Numbered from the stretch's first letter, positions 22,958 through 31,009 are shown. The stretch: DNA of 46,898 bases from an uncultured Candidatus Saccharibacteria bacterium (GCA_947302125.1 CAMYUL010000006.1:1-46898), one strand, 5' to 3'. Numbers and translations: made by a program. Notes: generated by a model not told the origin, from the letters alone.

Positions 22958-22963
22958 ATTATA
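22958..22963 (-). promoter_or_regulatory. -10 box of tdk-tmk, leaderless geometry
   Basis: On the minus strand TATAAT ends 6 nt before the tdk ATG. It lies in the 14-nt gap between ung and tdk. Confidence 0.7.
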
Positions 22964-22965
22964 GT

Positions 22966-23613
22966 TTACCAGACAATTTCTGGCAAGCTATGCTCCCTTA
23001 AAAATTCGTTGCATTTTGAAAAATGTTTACATCCAAAAAATCCAGCATACGCCGAAAGCGGAGATGGGTGTGGCGCTTCTAATACTAGGTGCTTCGACCT
23101 GTCAATTAGCGTAGCCTTGCTTCTAGCATCCCTACCCCACAGCAAGAATACTAAGTGTGGTCTAGTCTCGTTGAGGTATTTGATTGTCGCCTCCGTAAAC
23201 ATCTCCCAGCCATGCCCCCTGTGCGAACCGGCCTTATGTGCCTCAACCGTCAGTACGTTATTTAAAAGCAGCACTCCCTGATCCTGCCAAGACGTCAAAT
23301 TTCCAGTCTTATTAGCATGCTTCCCAATATCGCTATCAATCTCTTTGTAGATATTAATCAGTGACGGCGGGATTGGCTGCGTATCTGGCACCGAAAAAGC
23401 TAGCCCATGCGCCGCTCCAGGAGTATGATAAGGATCTTGCCCCAAGATCACCACCGTCACCTTATCAAGATCGGTCGTAAACGCTCTAAACACTTGCGCC
23501 TTAGGAGGGAAAATTCGCTTATTCTCATATTCTGCGTGCAAAAAATCCGACAATTCCTTAAAATACGGCTTTGCAAATTCGGAATTTAAAAACTCTTTCC
23601 AACTCTCGTGCAT
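22966..23613 (-). CDS. ung: Uracil-DNA glycosylase
   Basis: Ung removes uracil from DNA, starting base-excision repair. The 215-aa family 1 enzyme shows the water-activating motif GQDPYHTPG (Asp60), AFSVP, LLLNNVLTVE, LLWGRDARSK and the DNA-intercalation loop HPSPLSAYAGFFG (His182). All catalytic residues are present and the length is normal. It starts 6 nt after a -10 box and is divergent from the helicase gene with only 66 nt between them. Its place next to tdk-tmk and a dCMP deaminase fits control of the dUTP/dTTP balance. Confidence 0.98.
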   Translation of the reverse strand: MHESWKEFLNSEFAKPYFKELSDFLHAEYENKRIFPPKAQVFRAFTTDLDKVTVVILGQDPYHTPGAAHGLAFSVPDTQPIPPSLINIYKEIDSDIGKHANKTGNLTSWQDQGVLLLNNVLTVEAHKAGSHRGHGWEMFTEATIKYLNETRPHLVFLLWGRDARSKATLIDRSKHLVLEAPHPSPLSAYAGFFGCKHFSKCNEFLREHSLPEIVW

Positions 23614-23619
23614 ACCCTC

Positions 23620-23625
23620 ATTATA
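23620..23625 (-). promoter_or_regulatory. -10 box of ung, leaderless geometry
   Basis: Minus-strand TATAAT (plus strand ATTATA) ends 6 nt before the ung ATG. Confidence 0.7.
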
Positions 23626-23645
23626 TCAAAATCCACTGCTCATGC

Positions 23646-23673
23646 TTGCAAATTTTAGGGCCCTTTCTAGAAT
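23646..23673 (+). promoter_or_regulatory. Promoter of the helicase IV-like gene (TTGCAA - 16 - TAGAAT)
   Basis: TTGCAA (23646-23651) and TAGAAT (23668-23673) are spaced by 16 nt. The -10 ends 6 nt before the ATG. The -35 lies in a 13-mer, GCTCATGCTTGCA, that recurs before the cutinase gene at 25837-25849. Confidence 0.7.
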
Positions 23674-23679
23674 AAAAAC

Positions 23680-25278
23680 ATGAGCTCCGTAAAGGAGGTA
23701 GGGAAATGGTTCAAAGACCACATTACGGATGGCGACGGCAAAGTTTACTCCCTTGACAAACACCAGGCCGCCATCGTTTCTGATGCCCACAAGAATACGG
23801 AGGTTACCGCTCGTGCTGGCTCTGGCAAGACTAGAACTATTGTTGCCAAAATCGTTTATCTCTTGAAGCATGATCACCTTTCTCCGGACGAAATTATTGT
23901 CTTTGCCTTTAATAAGAAAGCCAAAACCGAGATTAACGAGCGCCTAGCTACTATCCGCTACGATCATCAGCCGCTCTTCAAGAAGCCACCATCCATTGCG
24001 ACAACTTTTCATGCCTTTGCTTACCAAGCTCTAGGTGGTAAGAAGCAGCTTAGTGGCAAGGTTATCTCAGAATGGACAGAGTATTATCTCTTAAAAGAAT
24101 CCGTCATTAAATATTGCCCAGACATAAAAGACCAAAAGCTTCTCCATAAATATATCGGCACCGCCAAACAATTTATCGTTCGCGCCGAGCAAAAATTCTT
24201 CAAGGATTACGATAAGCTACACCAAAAAATCAGTGCAATTACCGACGAAGACATCAAAACAGAGCTTCTTACTCTAGAGAAAATTCTTAACAGCTACCAC
24301 TGTGCTCTGGCCGAAAAAGAACTTATCAATTTCAATCAAATGGTCGCCACCGCCGCAAAGGAACTTACTAATCCGACTAATTATCGCTATATTTTTGTTG
24401 ACGAATATCAAGATTTCTCCCTATTATTCTTAGAACTAATCAAATCTCTCCGAAAAACCTGCAAAGACGCCAAGCTCCTAGCCGTTGGCGACGACTGGCA
24501 AGCTATCAACCGCTTCGCCGGATCAGATGTAGAATACTTTACTCACTTCGAAAGATATTTTAGAGAAGATTGCAAGAAATTATTCATCCCCACTAATTAT
24601 CGCTCCGGCAAGGCAATCGTAAGAAACGCAAACTTCTTTATGTCTAAGGCCTTAAAAGACTATAATGGCTGCAAATCTGGAAACAAATTAAAAGCCAGCA
24701 TCTATTTCAAAGATACAAAATATTGGGAAAAAGATGACGTGCAAGACAAGATCCCTTTGCTTATTAAAAATTATCTGGAAATTATCGTCAGCATCATTAA
24801 GGAAAATCCCGGAAAAACCATCAAAATTCTGCACCGCAATAATGATCTAAATTTTAACGATTGGTCGCTAGAAAAATTCATCAAGCTCTTAAAAAGCCTA
24901 ATAATAAAAGAAGCTATTTTGACCGAATCTGCTGCCGACGCCCTGATTAGTTATTCTACAATTCATCGTTCCAAGGGTCTAGAGTCCGATATCGTAGTAC
25001 TTTTAGAGGTAGATGCTGGAAAATTCCCCAGCAAAGATAAAACTGGTGGACTTTTTAAGATTTTCGGTGACGACGAAGCTGCCTTATTCCAAGACGAAAT
25101 CAGATTATTTTACGTAGCCCTCACTAGGCCAAAAGAGCAGCTCTACATTCTTTCAAAAACCACCAAAATCGCCAAAGACACCAAAAACTTCTTTAGTTAT
25201 TTAAACCAAGAATGGCTAGAAGAGTATCAAGCCACCCACTTAAGTAATCGCTCTTTCTCTGGGGTACCATCTTCATAG
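23680..25278 (+). CDS. UvrD/Rep-family helicase, helicase IV (HelD)-like
   Basis: This 532-aa superfamily 1 DNA helicase is shorter than UvrD (about 720 aa). Motifs are the Q motif SLDKHQAAIV, Walker A TARAGSGKT (about 43-51), FAFNKKA, TTFHAFAY, Walker B FVDEYQDFS, VGDDWQAINRFAGSD, PTNYRSG, TIHRSKGLESD and RLFYVALTRPKEQLYIL. The GDDWQAI...FAGSD form is typical of helicase IV relatives. No nuclease domain is seen. The start follows a -10 box by 6 nt. The last 52 nt overlap the convergent dCMP deaminase gene, so the two may interfere transcriptionally. Confidence 0.9.
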   Translation: MSSVKEVGKWFKDHITDGDGKVYSLDKHQAAIVSDAHKNTEVTARAGSGKTRTIVAKIVYLLKHDHLSPDEIIVFAFNKKAKTEINERLATIRYDHQPLFKKPPSIATTFHAFAYQALGGKKQLSGKVISEWTEYYLLKESVIKYCPDIKDQKLLHKYIGTAKQFIVRAEQKFFKDYDKLHQKISAITDEDIKTELLTLEKILNSYHCALAEKELINFNQMVATAAKELTNPTNYRYIFVDEYQDFSLLFLELIKSLRKTCKDAKLLAVGDDWQAINRFAGSDVEYFTHFERYFREDCKKLFIPTNYRSGKAIVRNANFFMSKALKDYNGCKSGNKLKASIYFKDTKYWEKDDVQDKIPLLIKNYLEIIVSIIKENPGKTIKILHRNNDLNFNDWSLEKFIKLLKSLIIKEAILTESAADALISYSTIHRSKGLESDIVVLLEVDAGKFPSKDKTGGLFKIFGDDEAALFQDEIRLFYVALTRPKEQLYILSKTTKIAKDTKNFFSYLNQEWLEEYQATHLSNRSFSGVPSS

Positions 25279-25781
25279 GAGTCTAGAATATCTTGAATAT
25301 AAGTTTTTCCATTAGAAATATTCAAAGTTTCAACCTGTGGCATCGAAGCAAGCAATCTAATAATCGCCTCGTCCGTGTCGACATTTGTCATTGATTTCTT
25401 TGCGTCATTTTTATGTGAATTCACCCGAAGTTCCTTATAGACAAAGCGCATAATTCCAGCCTGGAGGCAATATTTGAGACAGTTCTCACAGGTGGCCATC
25501 TTATTGTAAAGCGTACAGCCAGAAACGTCCCGATGCGCAAAGATCAAAGCGTTCATCTCGGAGTGAATCGCAAAATAATATTTCATTGGACGTTCAGTCA
25601 GAGTCATTTTACTCTCGTCTGCTCCCTGGATCATGCCATTATATCCAAATGACACTGGACGATGATTATTATCAACAATCACGCAACCGTTTTGAGAAGA
25701 AGGGTCCTTACTCCTCTTGGCAACTTCTTCAGAAATCCCCATAAAATATTCGTCCCACCCTAGTTGTTTACGCTCTGACAT
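25227..25781 (-). CDS. dCMP deaminase family protein (ComEB-like)
   Basis: This zinc-dependent deaminase is predicted to convert dCMP to dUMP, the precursor of dTMP. The 184-aa protein shows HSEMNAL (zinc ligand His73 and catalytic Glu75) and the second ligand pair in TCENCLKYC (Cys98 and Cys101). The GYNGM segment is typical of the substrate loop. The Pro of the common PCxxC motif is Thr here. The start has a strong GGAGGT ribosome binding site. It overlaps the helicase gene by 52 nt in a convergent arrangement. A thymidylate synthase is not in the window, so the route from dUMP must be completed elsewhere. Confidence 0.87.
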   Translation of the reverse strand: MSERKQLGWDEYFMGISEEVAKRSKDPSSQNGCVIVDNNHRPVSFGYNGMIQGADESKMTLTERPMKYYFAIHSEMNALIFAHRDVSGCTLYNKMATCENCLKYCLQAGIMRFVYKELRVNSHKNDAKKSMTNVDTDEAIIRLLASMPQVETLNISNGKTYIQDILDSYEDGTPEKERLLKWVA

Positions 25782-25799
25782 ATAACCTCCATTTCTTCC

Positions 25800-25805
25800 A
25801 TTTTA
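25800..25805 (-). promoter_or_regulatory. -10 box of the dCMP deaminase gene
   Basis: TAAAAT on the minus strand, preceded by TGTGG, leaves a leader of about 11-13 nt that carries GGAGGT. Confidence 0.55.
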
Positions 25806-25844
25806 CCACAGTCCTAAGATTTTTTTAAAATCAAACGCTCATGC

Positions 25845-25872
25845 TTGCATAATTTTAAGGGGTAAATATAGT
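25845..25872 (+). promoter_or_regulatory. Promoter of the cutinase-like gene (TTGCAT - 16 - TATAGT)
   Basis: TTGCAT (25845-25850), a 16-nt spacer and TATAGT (25867-25872). A leader of about 20 nt carries AGGAGG before the ATG at 25900. Confidence 0.65.
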
Positions 25873-25899
25873 AAAAAGTATACTAACAGGAGGTTTTTA

Positions 25900-27677
25900 A
25901 TGAAAAAGTTGCCTTTTTCGTCGGAGCCGTCAGTGCTGTAGCCTTCACTGCCGTCTGTCTCCCCTTAGCTACATCGTCCATCGCCACATCTTGCGATGAC
26001 GTCAACTTCATCTACGCTAGGGGATCCGGCCAAGACCTCGGCGCAGGCGAATACATTGAGCTCAAATCAGCAATCGAAAATAATCTGAAGGCCACAAATT
26101 CCAAGATATCCTATAGTTTCTACGAACTAGAATATCCCGCCGTCGGGCTTGATCTATTCTCGGTGTTTGGCGCCAAAATATCTAACGGCGAGGCCTTTGC
26201 TTTTGGGAAAAGCGTCAACGCCGGCATCGCCAAATTAAAAGCCTATTTAGCCGAGCATTCTATAAAATGCCCAAACACCAAATATGTCCTTAGCGGATAT
26301 TCCCAAGGCGCCATGGTCATTACTAGCGCTATACCAGAGCTAAATCCAGCGAATATCCTCTACGCCGCAACCTTTGGCGACCCTAAGCTGTATCTTCCAG
26401 AGGGAGAGGGGATTAATCCCGACGCTTGCAAAGGCAAGAACCTTTCGCCATATCGTAGGTATGCGCCCAATTGCCGAACTTCCGCCGGCTCCCTAGGCGC
26501 CAAAATACCTTATCAGGAATTGGGCTGGGAAGGTAAAATCGGCCTCTGGTGTAGAGATAAAGATCTCATTTGTGGAGCCGGCATCGAAATCGCCTCAAGC
26601 GGCTCGGAAGAAAGCCTTATTAGTAGCGCTATTAAGTCGCATACTTCTTACGTATCTGGTGGCCAAATTGCCGATATCGCTAGAACTATCGTCAAAAAAC
26701 TCCCGGCAGCCTACCCTACCAAACTCGACGCCATTGCCATTGAGTCGAGCGCTCTCGACAGTCTCGACGTCGTCTTTTTGGTTGATCGTTCTTATCAAAT
26801 GCTTACACCCATCAGGGACCTAAAGCCAGCCATCTTAGAAGCTGCCGAAAAAGTTGTAGCTCTGCCTAATGGTCGTACTGGCCTTTATAGCTATGCCGAC
26901 TACGTCGACAAAACTCCAGTGCAAGACCTCCTATACCTTACTAGCACCTCTGGCCTACGATACGCCATGGCCACCATTCGCTACAATGGTGAAAGCACTG
27001 ACTTTGCCAAAGAAATCTCTTTGCTCCCCGCCATTAAGCGCGCACTAAGAGAGCAACCTTGGCGAGCCGGCGCCACCAAATCGATAGTCATCATCACCAA
27101 TCGTGGCTATCGCGACCCAGATATGGACGGCACCACCCTAGAAGACATCGTTAGTCTTAGTCTTTCTATTGATCCCGTCAATATTTACGTCGTTGGGCCA
27201 GAAGAAAATCGCGAAAAATTTAGCCGCTTAATTACTAGTACAAACGGCGGCTATTATAACGAAGATGAGCTAACACAATTATCCACCATCCTAAAAAATC
27301 GTCCGTCAGTTACTTTTCCGCTCGCTAAGTACACTGGTAAGCCTGGCGAAGAATTCGATTTTCTAGCAAACGTCCAAGGGGACATCATTAAATACGAATG
27401 GGACCTCGATTTCGATGGTATATTTGAAGTCACAACCAATTCTCCAAGAATCACTACAATATATCAAGATGAGACCTCAGGCTACATTCAGTTACGAGTA
27501 GCTACTAGAGATGGTAAGATTAGTACCGGCTCAGCAGAAGTAGTGATTTCAAGAAACATACCTGAGTACTATTCCTTAAGTCAGCAAGCAATCAGCAATC
27601 TCGGCGCCATTACTGACGCTGTCTCGATATCAGCGCCTAGTCAAGAGGTACTCGTTCCAAATTGCGGTAAGTATTAG
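25900..27677 (+). pseudogene. Frameshifted gene for a secreted cutinase-VWA-PKD protein
   Basis: The ATG at 25900 has a strong AGGAGG 6 nt upstream, but its frame stops after 13 codons. The +1-shifted frame, open from 25887 to 27677, encodes a signal peptide (VAFFVGAVSAVAFTAV) followed by a complete protein. One extra A in the A5 run at 25903-25907 would join start and body into a 592-aa protein. Domains in restored numbering: an alpha/beta-hydrolase of the cutinase family (about 32-250) with YARGSG, nucleophile GYSQGA (Ser135), CRDKDLIC (Asp222) and SHTSY (His248), a complete triad. A von Willebrand A-like domain (about 285-470) follows, with the degenerate MIDAS motif DRSYQ, then a PKD-like domain (about 488-568, KYEWDLDFDG). 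The indel may be a sequencing error, phase variation or real decay. The intact body suggests it is not old decay. Confidence 0.85.
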
Positions 27678-27871
27678 TTCTTGGAAGATAAGTGCCAATG
27701 ATCCCCATATTCACATTTATAGACTGAGAGCTCCGGGGCATCATGGTCATATTGCGCCACCTTAGCTGCCACCTCTGCCTCTTCACGCGTATCATAACAA
27801 ATCTTCTGGGTATCTCCAACCCAGCATTTCTTGGGCTCGTAAGCATAATTTTTATTTAATTTATTTGACAT
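27674..27871 (-). CDS. Small 65-aa protein with a Cys/His C-terminus
   Basis: I do not recognise a named family. The 65-aa product has two Cys in KKCWVGDTQKICYDTREEAE, an amphipathic helix, and the ending YKCEYGDHWHLSS, in which one Cys and two His are near each other. Together these could form a small metal site, though that is not shown. The stop overlaps the convergent cutinase gene by 4 nt. The start is supported by a -10 box 7 nt upstream and the absence of a ribosome binding site. The reading frame lies on the opposite strand to both neighbours, and it is read divergently from nrdD. Confidence 0.7.
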   Translation of the reverse strand: MSNKLNKNYAYEPKKCWVGDTQKICYDTREEAEVAAKVAQYDHDAPELSVYKCEYGDHWHLSSKN

Positions 27872-27878
27872 ACTCTAT

Positions 27879-27884
27879 ATTATA
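27879..27884 (-). promoter_or_regulatory. -10 box of the 65-aa protein gene, leaderless geometry
   Basis: Minus-strand TATAAT ends 7 nt before the ATG at 27871. Confidence 0.6.
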
Positions 27885-27949
27885 CCCTATCAAACACTAT
27901 ATGTGGAAAAACGTTGTAAATAATACAACAAAATTAACCATATTTAGTA

Positions 27950-27978
27950 TTGACACCCCACATTTAGTGTCTTACAAT
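27950..27978 (+). promoter_or_regulatory. nrdD-nrdG promoter (TTGACA - 17 - TACAAT)
   Basis: A consensus -35 TTGACA (27950-27955) and TACAAT (27973-27978) are spaced by 17 nt. The predicted start is near 27985, leaving a leader of about 78 nt with AAGGAGGT before the ATG at 28063. Confidence 0.85.
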
Positions 27979-28003
27979 GGTAACCAGACACTAGATATAG
28001 CGT
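27955..28003 (+). promoter_or_regulatory. Tandem NrdR-box-like operators over the nrdD promoter
   Basis: ACACTAGATATAGCGT (27988-28003) matches the NrdR-box consensus ACACWATATATWGTGT at 14 of 16 positions. A weaker box (27955-27970, ending TTTAGTGT) matches 12 of 16 and lies in the -35/-10 spacer. Their centres are 33 bp apart, about three helical turns, as expected for paired NrdR sites. A third partial match, ACACTATATGTGG, starts at 27894. NrdR itself is not in the window. Confidence 0.72.
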
Positions 28004-28062
28004 CTAGCCGAATAACATACAAAAACGAACAAAACGATATCATTAAGGAGGTAATAGTTTTT

Positions 28063-30453
28063 ATGTTCAAAAAAATCAAGAAACGCGATGGCAAAATCGT
28101 GAATTTCAATCCAGAAAAAATCACCGACGCAATTGCTGCTGCCGGTACCGCTACAGAAGAATTTAAATATGATCGCGCCAAGCAGCTTTCCGAAAAAGTC
28201 TTGAAGCGCGCCGAAGAAGAGATTAAGGAGCGTACTCCTTCTGTAGAACAAGTTCAAGACTTAGTAGAACAAGTCCTCATGGAATCCAGCTTCAAAAAGA
28301 CCGCTAAGGCTTATATTACTTACCGCCAAGAACGCAACCGCACTCGTGAAGCTAAATCCAACCTCATGAACATCTATAAAACTATTTCTATCGCAGACGC
28401 TTCTGAAGACTCTGATGTTAAACGCAGCAATGCTAACGTCGACGGCAACTCCGCCATGGGCAAAATGCTCCAATTTGGCGCTGAAGGTTCCAAGGTCTTC
28501 GCAAAATCCCTCCTTATGAGACCAGAATTTGGCTATGCGCACGATAACGGCGACATTCACATCCACGATCTAGATTTCTATGCCACCGGTACTCTTACTT
28601 GCTGTCAGACTGACCCACTTAAGCTCTTCGCTAATGGTGGCTTTAACACTGGCCACGGCCATCTCCGCACTCCAAATTCCATTGGTGCTTACGCTGCACT
28701 CGCCGCTATCATCTTGCAGGCTAATCAAAACGAGCAACACGGCGGCCAGTCCATTCCTAACTTCGATTACGCTATGGCCCCAGGCGTTGATAAATCTTTC
28801 AAGAAAGCCTTGAAGAGTAATCTCGAGAAATACAACAAATACTCTGGCAAGAAAGTTGAAATCAAAATTCCAGATGACATCCAGTACGGCGACGAAAAGA
28901 CCTTGAAGCGCCTCAAAGTCCCAGATGTCGTTATTGAAACTTCTAATGAAGATGTCGAAAAACAAACTTTCCAGGCTATGGAAGGTTTCATCCATAATCT
29001 CAACACCATGCATTCCCGCGCTGGTGCCCAGGTGCCATTTACCTCTATCAACTTCGGTACTGACACTACTCCGTCTGGTCGCCTCGTTTCCAAGTACTTA
29101 CTAGAAGCTACCATGAACGGCCTCGGCAAGGGTGAGACTCCAATCTTCCCAATCTCTATCTTCAAGGTCAAGGAAGGCATCAATTACAATCCAGAAGACC
29201 CTAACTATGATCTTTTCAAGCGCAGCATGGAAGTTTCCGCCAAGCGTCTCTTCCCGAACTTCTGCTTCATCGATGCACCATTCAATCTCCAGTATTACAA
29301 GCCTGGTGATTACCGCACAGAGATCGCTACTATGGGCTGCCGCACTCGCGTCTTCGGTTCCGTCTTCCCAGAATCCGACGGTATCGTTACCGGCCGCGGC
29401 AACTGTTCGTTTACCACTATCAACCTCGTTCGTCTCGGTATCAAGCACGGTATCGCCCTCAAAGAACGCAAAGAAGCTGACTGGTCCGGCTTCTACAAGA
29501 ATCTCGATGATATGATGGATCTCGTTAAGGATCAGCTCCTCGAGCGTTTTGAGTTCCAAGCTAACCAGCACGTCAGAAACTTCCCATTCTTGATGGGCCA
29601 AGGCAACTGGTTCGGCTCCGAAAAGCTCGGCTGGAACGACAAGCTCCGCGACGTCATCAAGCACGGCACTCTCTCTATCGGCTTTATTGGCCTCGCTGAA
29701 TGTCTCAAGGCTATGGTTGGCGAGCACCACGGCGAATCCGACGAAGCTCAGGAACTCGGCCTAGACATCATCTCCCATATGCGTGAAAGATGCGATGAAT
29801 ACAGCAAGAAGTATCACTTAAACTTCTCACTTCTCGCCACCCCAGCTGAAGGTCTTGCCGGTCGCTTTACCAAGATTGACCGCAAAGAATATGGCAAAAT
29901 CAAAGGTGTTACCGATAGGGACTTCTATACCAACTCCTTCCACGTACCAGTTTATTATCCAATTTCCGCCTTCGACAAGATCGAGAAAGAAGCTCCATAC
30001 CACGCCCTCTGTAACGCTGGCCACATTAGCTACATCGAGCTCGATGGTGACCCATCCGACAATATCGAAGCTTTCGAAGCCGTCATCCGCAAGATGCACG
30101 ACTGCGGCATCGGCTACGGCTCCGTCAACCACCCAGTTGATCGCGATCCAGTCTGTGGCTTCGCCGGCATCATCAAGGGCAACCGCTGTCCATCCTGTGG
30201 CCGTATCGAAGACGACGTACTCTTTGAGCGCCTCCGCCGCATCACCGGCTATCTCGTAGGTTCCCTCGAGCGCTGGAACGATGGCAAGAAGGCTGAGGAA
30301 GCCGCTCGCGTCAAACATAATGTCAGCTGCGAAGATATCGAAGCTGAGAAAAAGCTTGCCGAGAAGCACAAGAACGGTGTATACTCTAAGGAAGAAAAAG
30401 CCGAGCGCGAAGCTAAGAAAGCTTCCGCCAAAAAAGCATTGGGAAAGGATTAA
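28063..30453 (+). CDS. nrdD: Anaerobic ribonucleoside-triphosphate reductase (class III)
   Basis: NrdD reduces ribonucleoside triphosphates to dNTPs with a glycyl radical, only without oxygen. The 796-aa protein has an N-terminal ATP-cone (about 1-92, KIKKRDGKIVNFNPEKI), the catalytic ten-stranded barrel with HIHDLDFY and conserved Cys in LTCCQTDP, MGCRTRV and GNCSFTTINL, a zinc-type Cys cluster near the end (DPVCGF...CPSCGR) and the glycyl radical motif RITGYLVGS (Gly729). A charged, Lys/Glu/Ala-rich tail of about 40 residues extends beyond the usual C-terminus. The ATG at 28063 was chosen for AAGGAGGT 10 nt upstream. An in-frame start at 27865 would lie before the promoter. nrdG follows after 3 nt. 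Confidence 0.97.
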   Translation: MFKKIKKRDGKIVNFNPEKITDAIAAAGTATEEFKYDRAKQLSEKVLKRAEEEIKERTPSVEQVQDLVEQVLMESSFKKTAKAYITYRQERNRTREAKSNLMNIYKTISIADASEDSDVKRSNANVDGNSAMGKMLQFGAEGSKVFAKSLLMRPEFGYAHDNGDIHIHDLDFYATGTLTCCQTDPLKLFANGGFNTGHGHLRTPNSIGAYAALAAIILQANQNEQHGGQSIPNFDYAMAPGVDKSFKKALKSNLEKYNKYSGKKVEIKIPDDIQYGDEKTLKRLKVPDVVIETSNEDVEKQTFQAMEGFIHNLNTMHSRAGAQVPFTSINFGTDTTPSGRLVSKYLLEATMNGLGKGETPIFPISIFKVKEGINYNPEDPNYDLFKRSMEVSAKRLFPNFCFIDAPFNLQYYKPGDYRTEIATMGCRTRVFGSVFPESDGIVTGRGNCSFTTINLVRLGIKHGIALKERKEADWSGFYKNLDDMMDLVKDQLLERFEFQANQHVRNFPFLMGQGNWFGSEKLGWNDKLRDVIKHGTLSIGFIGLAECLKAMVGEHHGESDEAQELGLDIISHMRERCDEYSKKYHLNFSLLATPAEGLAGRFTKIDRKEYGKIKGVTDRDFYTNSFHVPVYYPISAFDKIEKEAPYHALCNAGHISYIELDGDPSDNIEAFEAVIRKMHDCGIGYGSVNHPVDRDPVCGFAGIIKGNRCPSCGRIEDDVLFERLRRITGYLVGSLERWNDGKKAEEAARVKHNVSCEDIEAEKKLAEKHKNGVYSKEEKAEREAKKASAKKALGKD

Positions 30454-30456
30454 TTA

Positions 30457-30942
30457 ATGAAAATTCGCCTCTCGGGTCCAATTGAGCACGATTCTATCGT
30501 CAATGGCTATGGCCTTCGCGCCGTAGTCTGGACCCAGGGGTGTCCTATCCATTGCAAAGGCTGCCAAAACCCAGAAACCTGGGCTTTTGACGGCGGCCTA
30601 GAAGTAGATATTGAAGAAGTTAAGGATGAACTCCGCGGATTAAAGGGCCAAAGTGGCCTCACCTTCTGCGGTGGCGAACCAAGTTTCCAGGCCAAAGCCT
30701 GCACCGAAATTGCCAAGTGGGCCAAGGAAGAACTTGGCTGGAACATCTGGAGCTTCTCTGGTTACACTTATGAAGATTTAAAAGCCCAGGGCGGTGACGC
30801 CTGGGAATTCGTAAAGACATTAGATGCGCTCATCGACGGACCGTTTATTCTTGCCGAGCGCGACCTCACCCTCAAATTCCGTGGATCTAGGAATCAACGC
30901 CTGTTACATCTTAAGAACGGTGAAATTACCGATATCGAATAA
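30457..30942 (+). CDS. nrdG: Anaerobic ribonucleotide reductase-activating protein
   Basis: NrdG is the radical-SAM activase that makes the glycyl radical on NrdD using a 4Fe-4S cluster and SAM. The 161-aa protein has the cluster motif C-x3-C-x2-C (CPIHCKGC, Cys29, Cys33, Cys36) in WTQGCPIHCKGCQNPETW, and TFCGGEPSFQA, the SAM-contact GGE motif. The length is normal. It lies 3 nt after nrdD and must be co-transcribed with it under the same NrdR-type promoter. The Fe-S genes iscS-iscU follow directly on the same strand. Confidence 0.97.
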   Translation: MKIRLSGPIEHDSIVNGYGLRAVVWTQGCPIHCKGCQNPETWAFDGGLEVDIEEVKDELRGLKGQSGLTFCGGEPSFQAKACTEIAKWAKEELGWNIWSFSGYTYEDLKAQGGDAWEFVKTLDALIDGPFILAERDLTLKFRGSRNQRLLHLKNGEITDIE

Positions 30943-30993
30943 TCCGCTAGCGACCGATAATCATAATCAATTTTATTTTACAACAATCTAATC

Positions 30994-30999
30994 TATAAT
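30994..30999 (+). promoter_or_regulatory. -10 box of iscS-iscU
   Basis: TATAAT directly abuts AAGGAG, and the ATG follows 10 nt after the box. A start at the usual distance would leave only about 3 nt of leader and cut the Shine-Dalgarno sequence, so either initiation is leaderless here or another promoter is used. Confidence 0.5.
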
Positions 31000-31009
31000 A
31001 AGGAGAACC

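Noticed and set aside
26163-27677. A complete 504-aa protein starting at GTG 26163
   Set aside because: The frame is open and homologous-looking up to 25887, with a signal peptide and cutinase N-terminus. The GTG lies inside the hydrolase domain, and the real start is at 25900 in another frame.
27865-28062. N-terminal extension of NrdD from an in-frame ATG at 27865
   Set aside because: That start lies before the TTGACA/TACAAT promoter and the NrdR boxes. The strong ribosome binding site and ATP-cone begin at 28063.
29101-29730. 209-codon open frame on the minus strand inside nrdD
   Set aside because: Long antisense frames arise from the codon bias of nrdD. No start signal or domain is seen.
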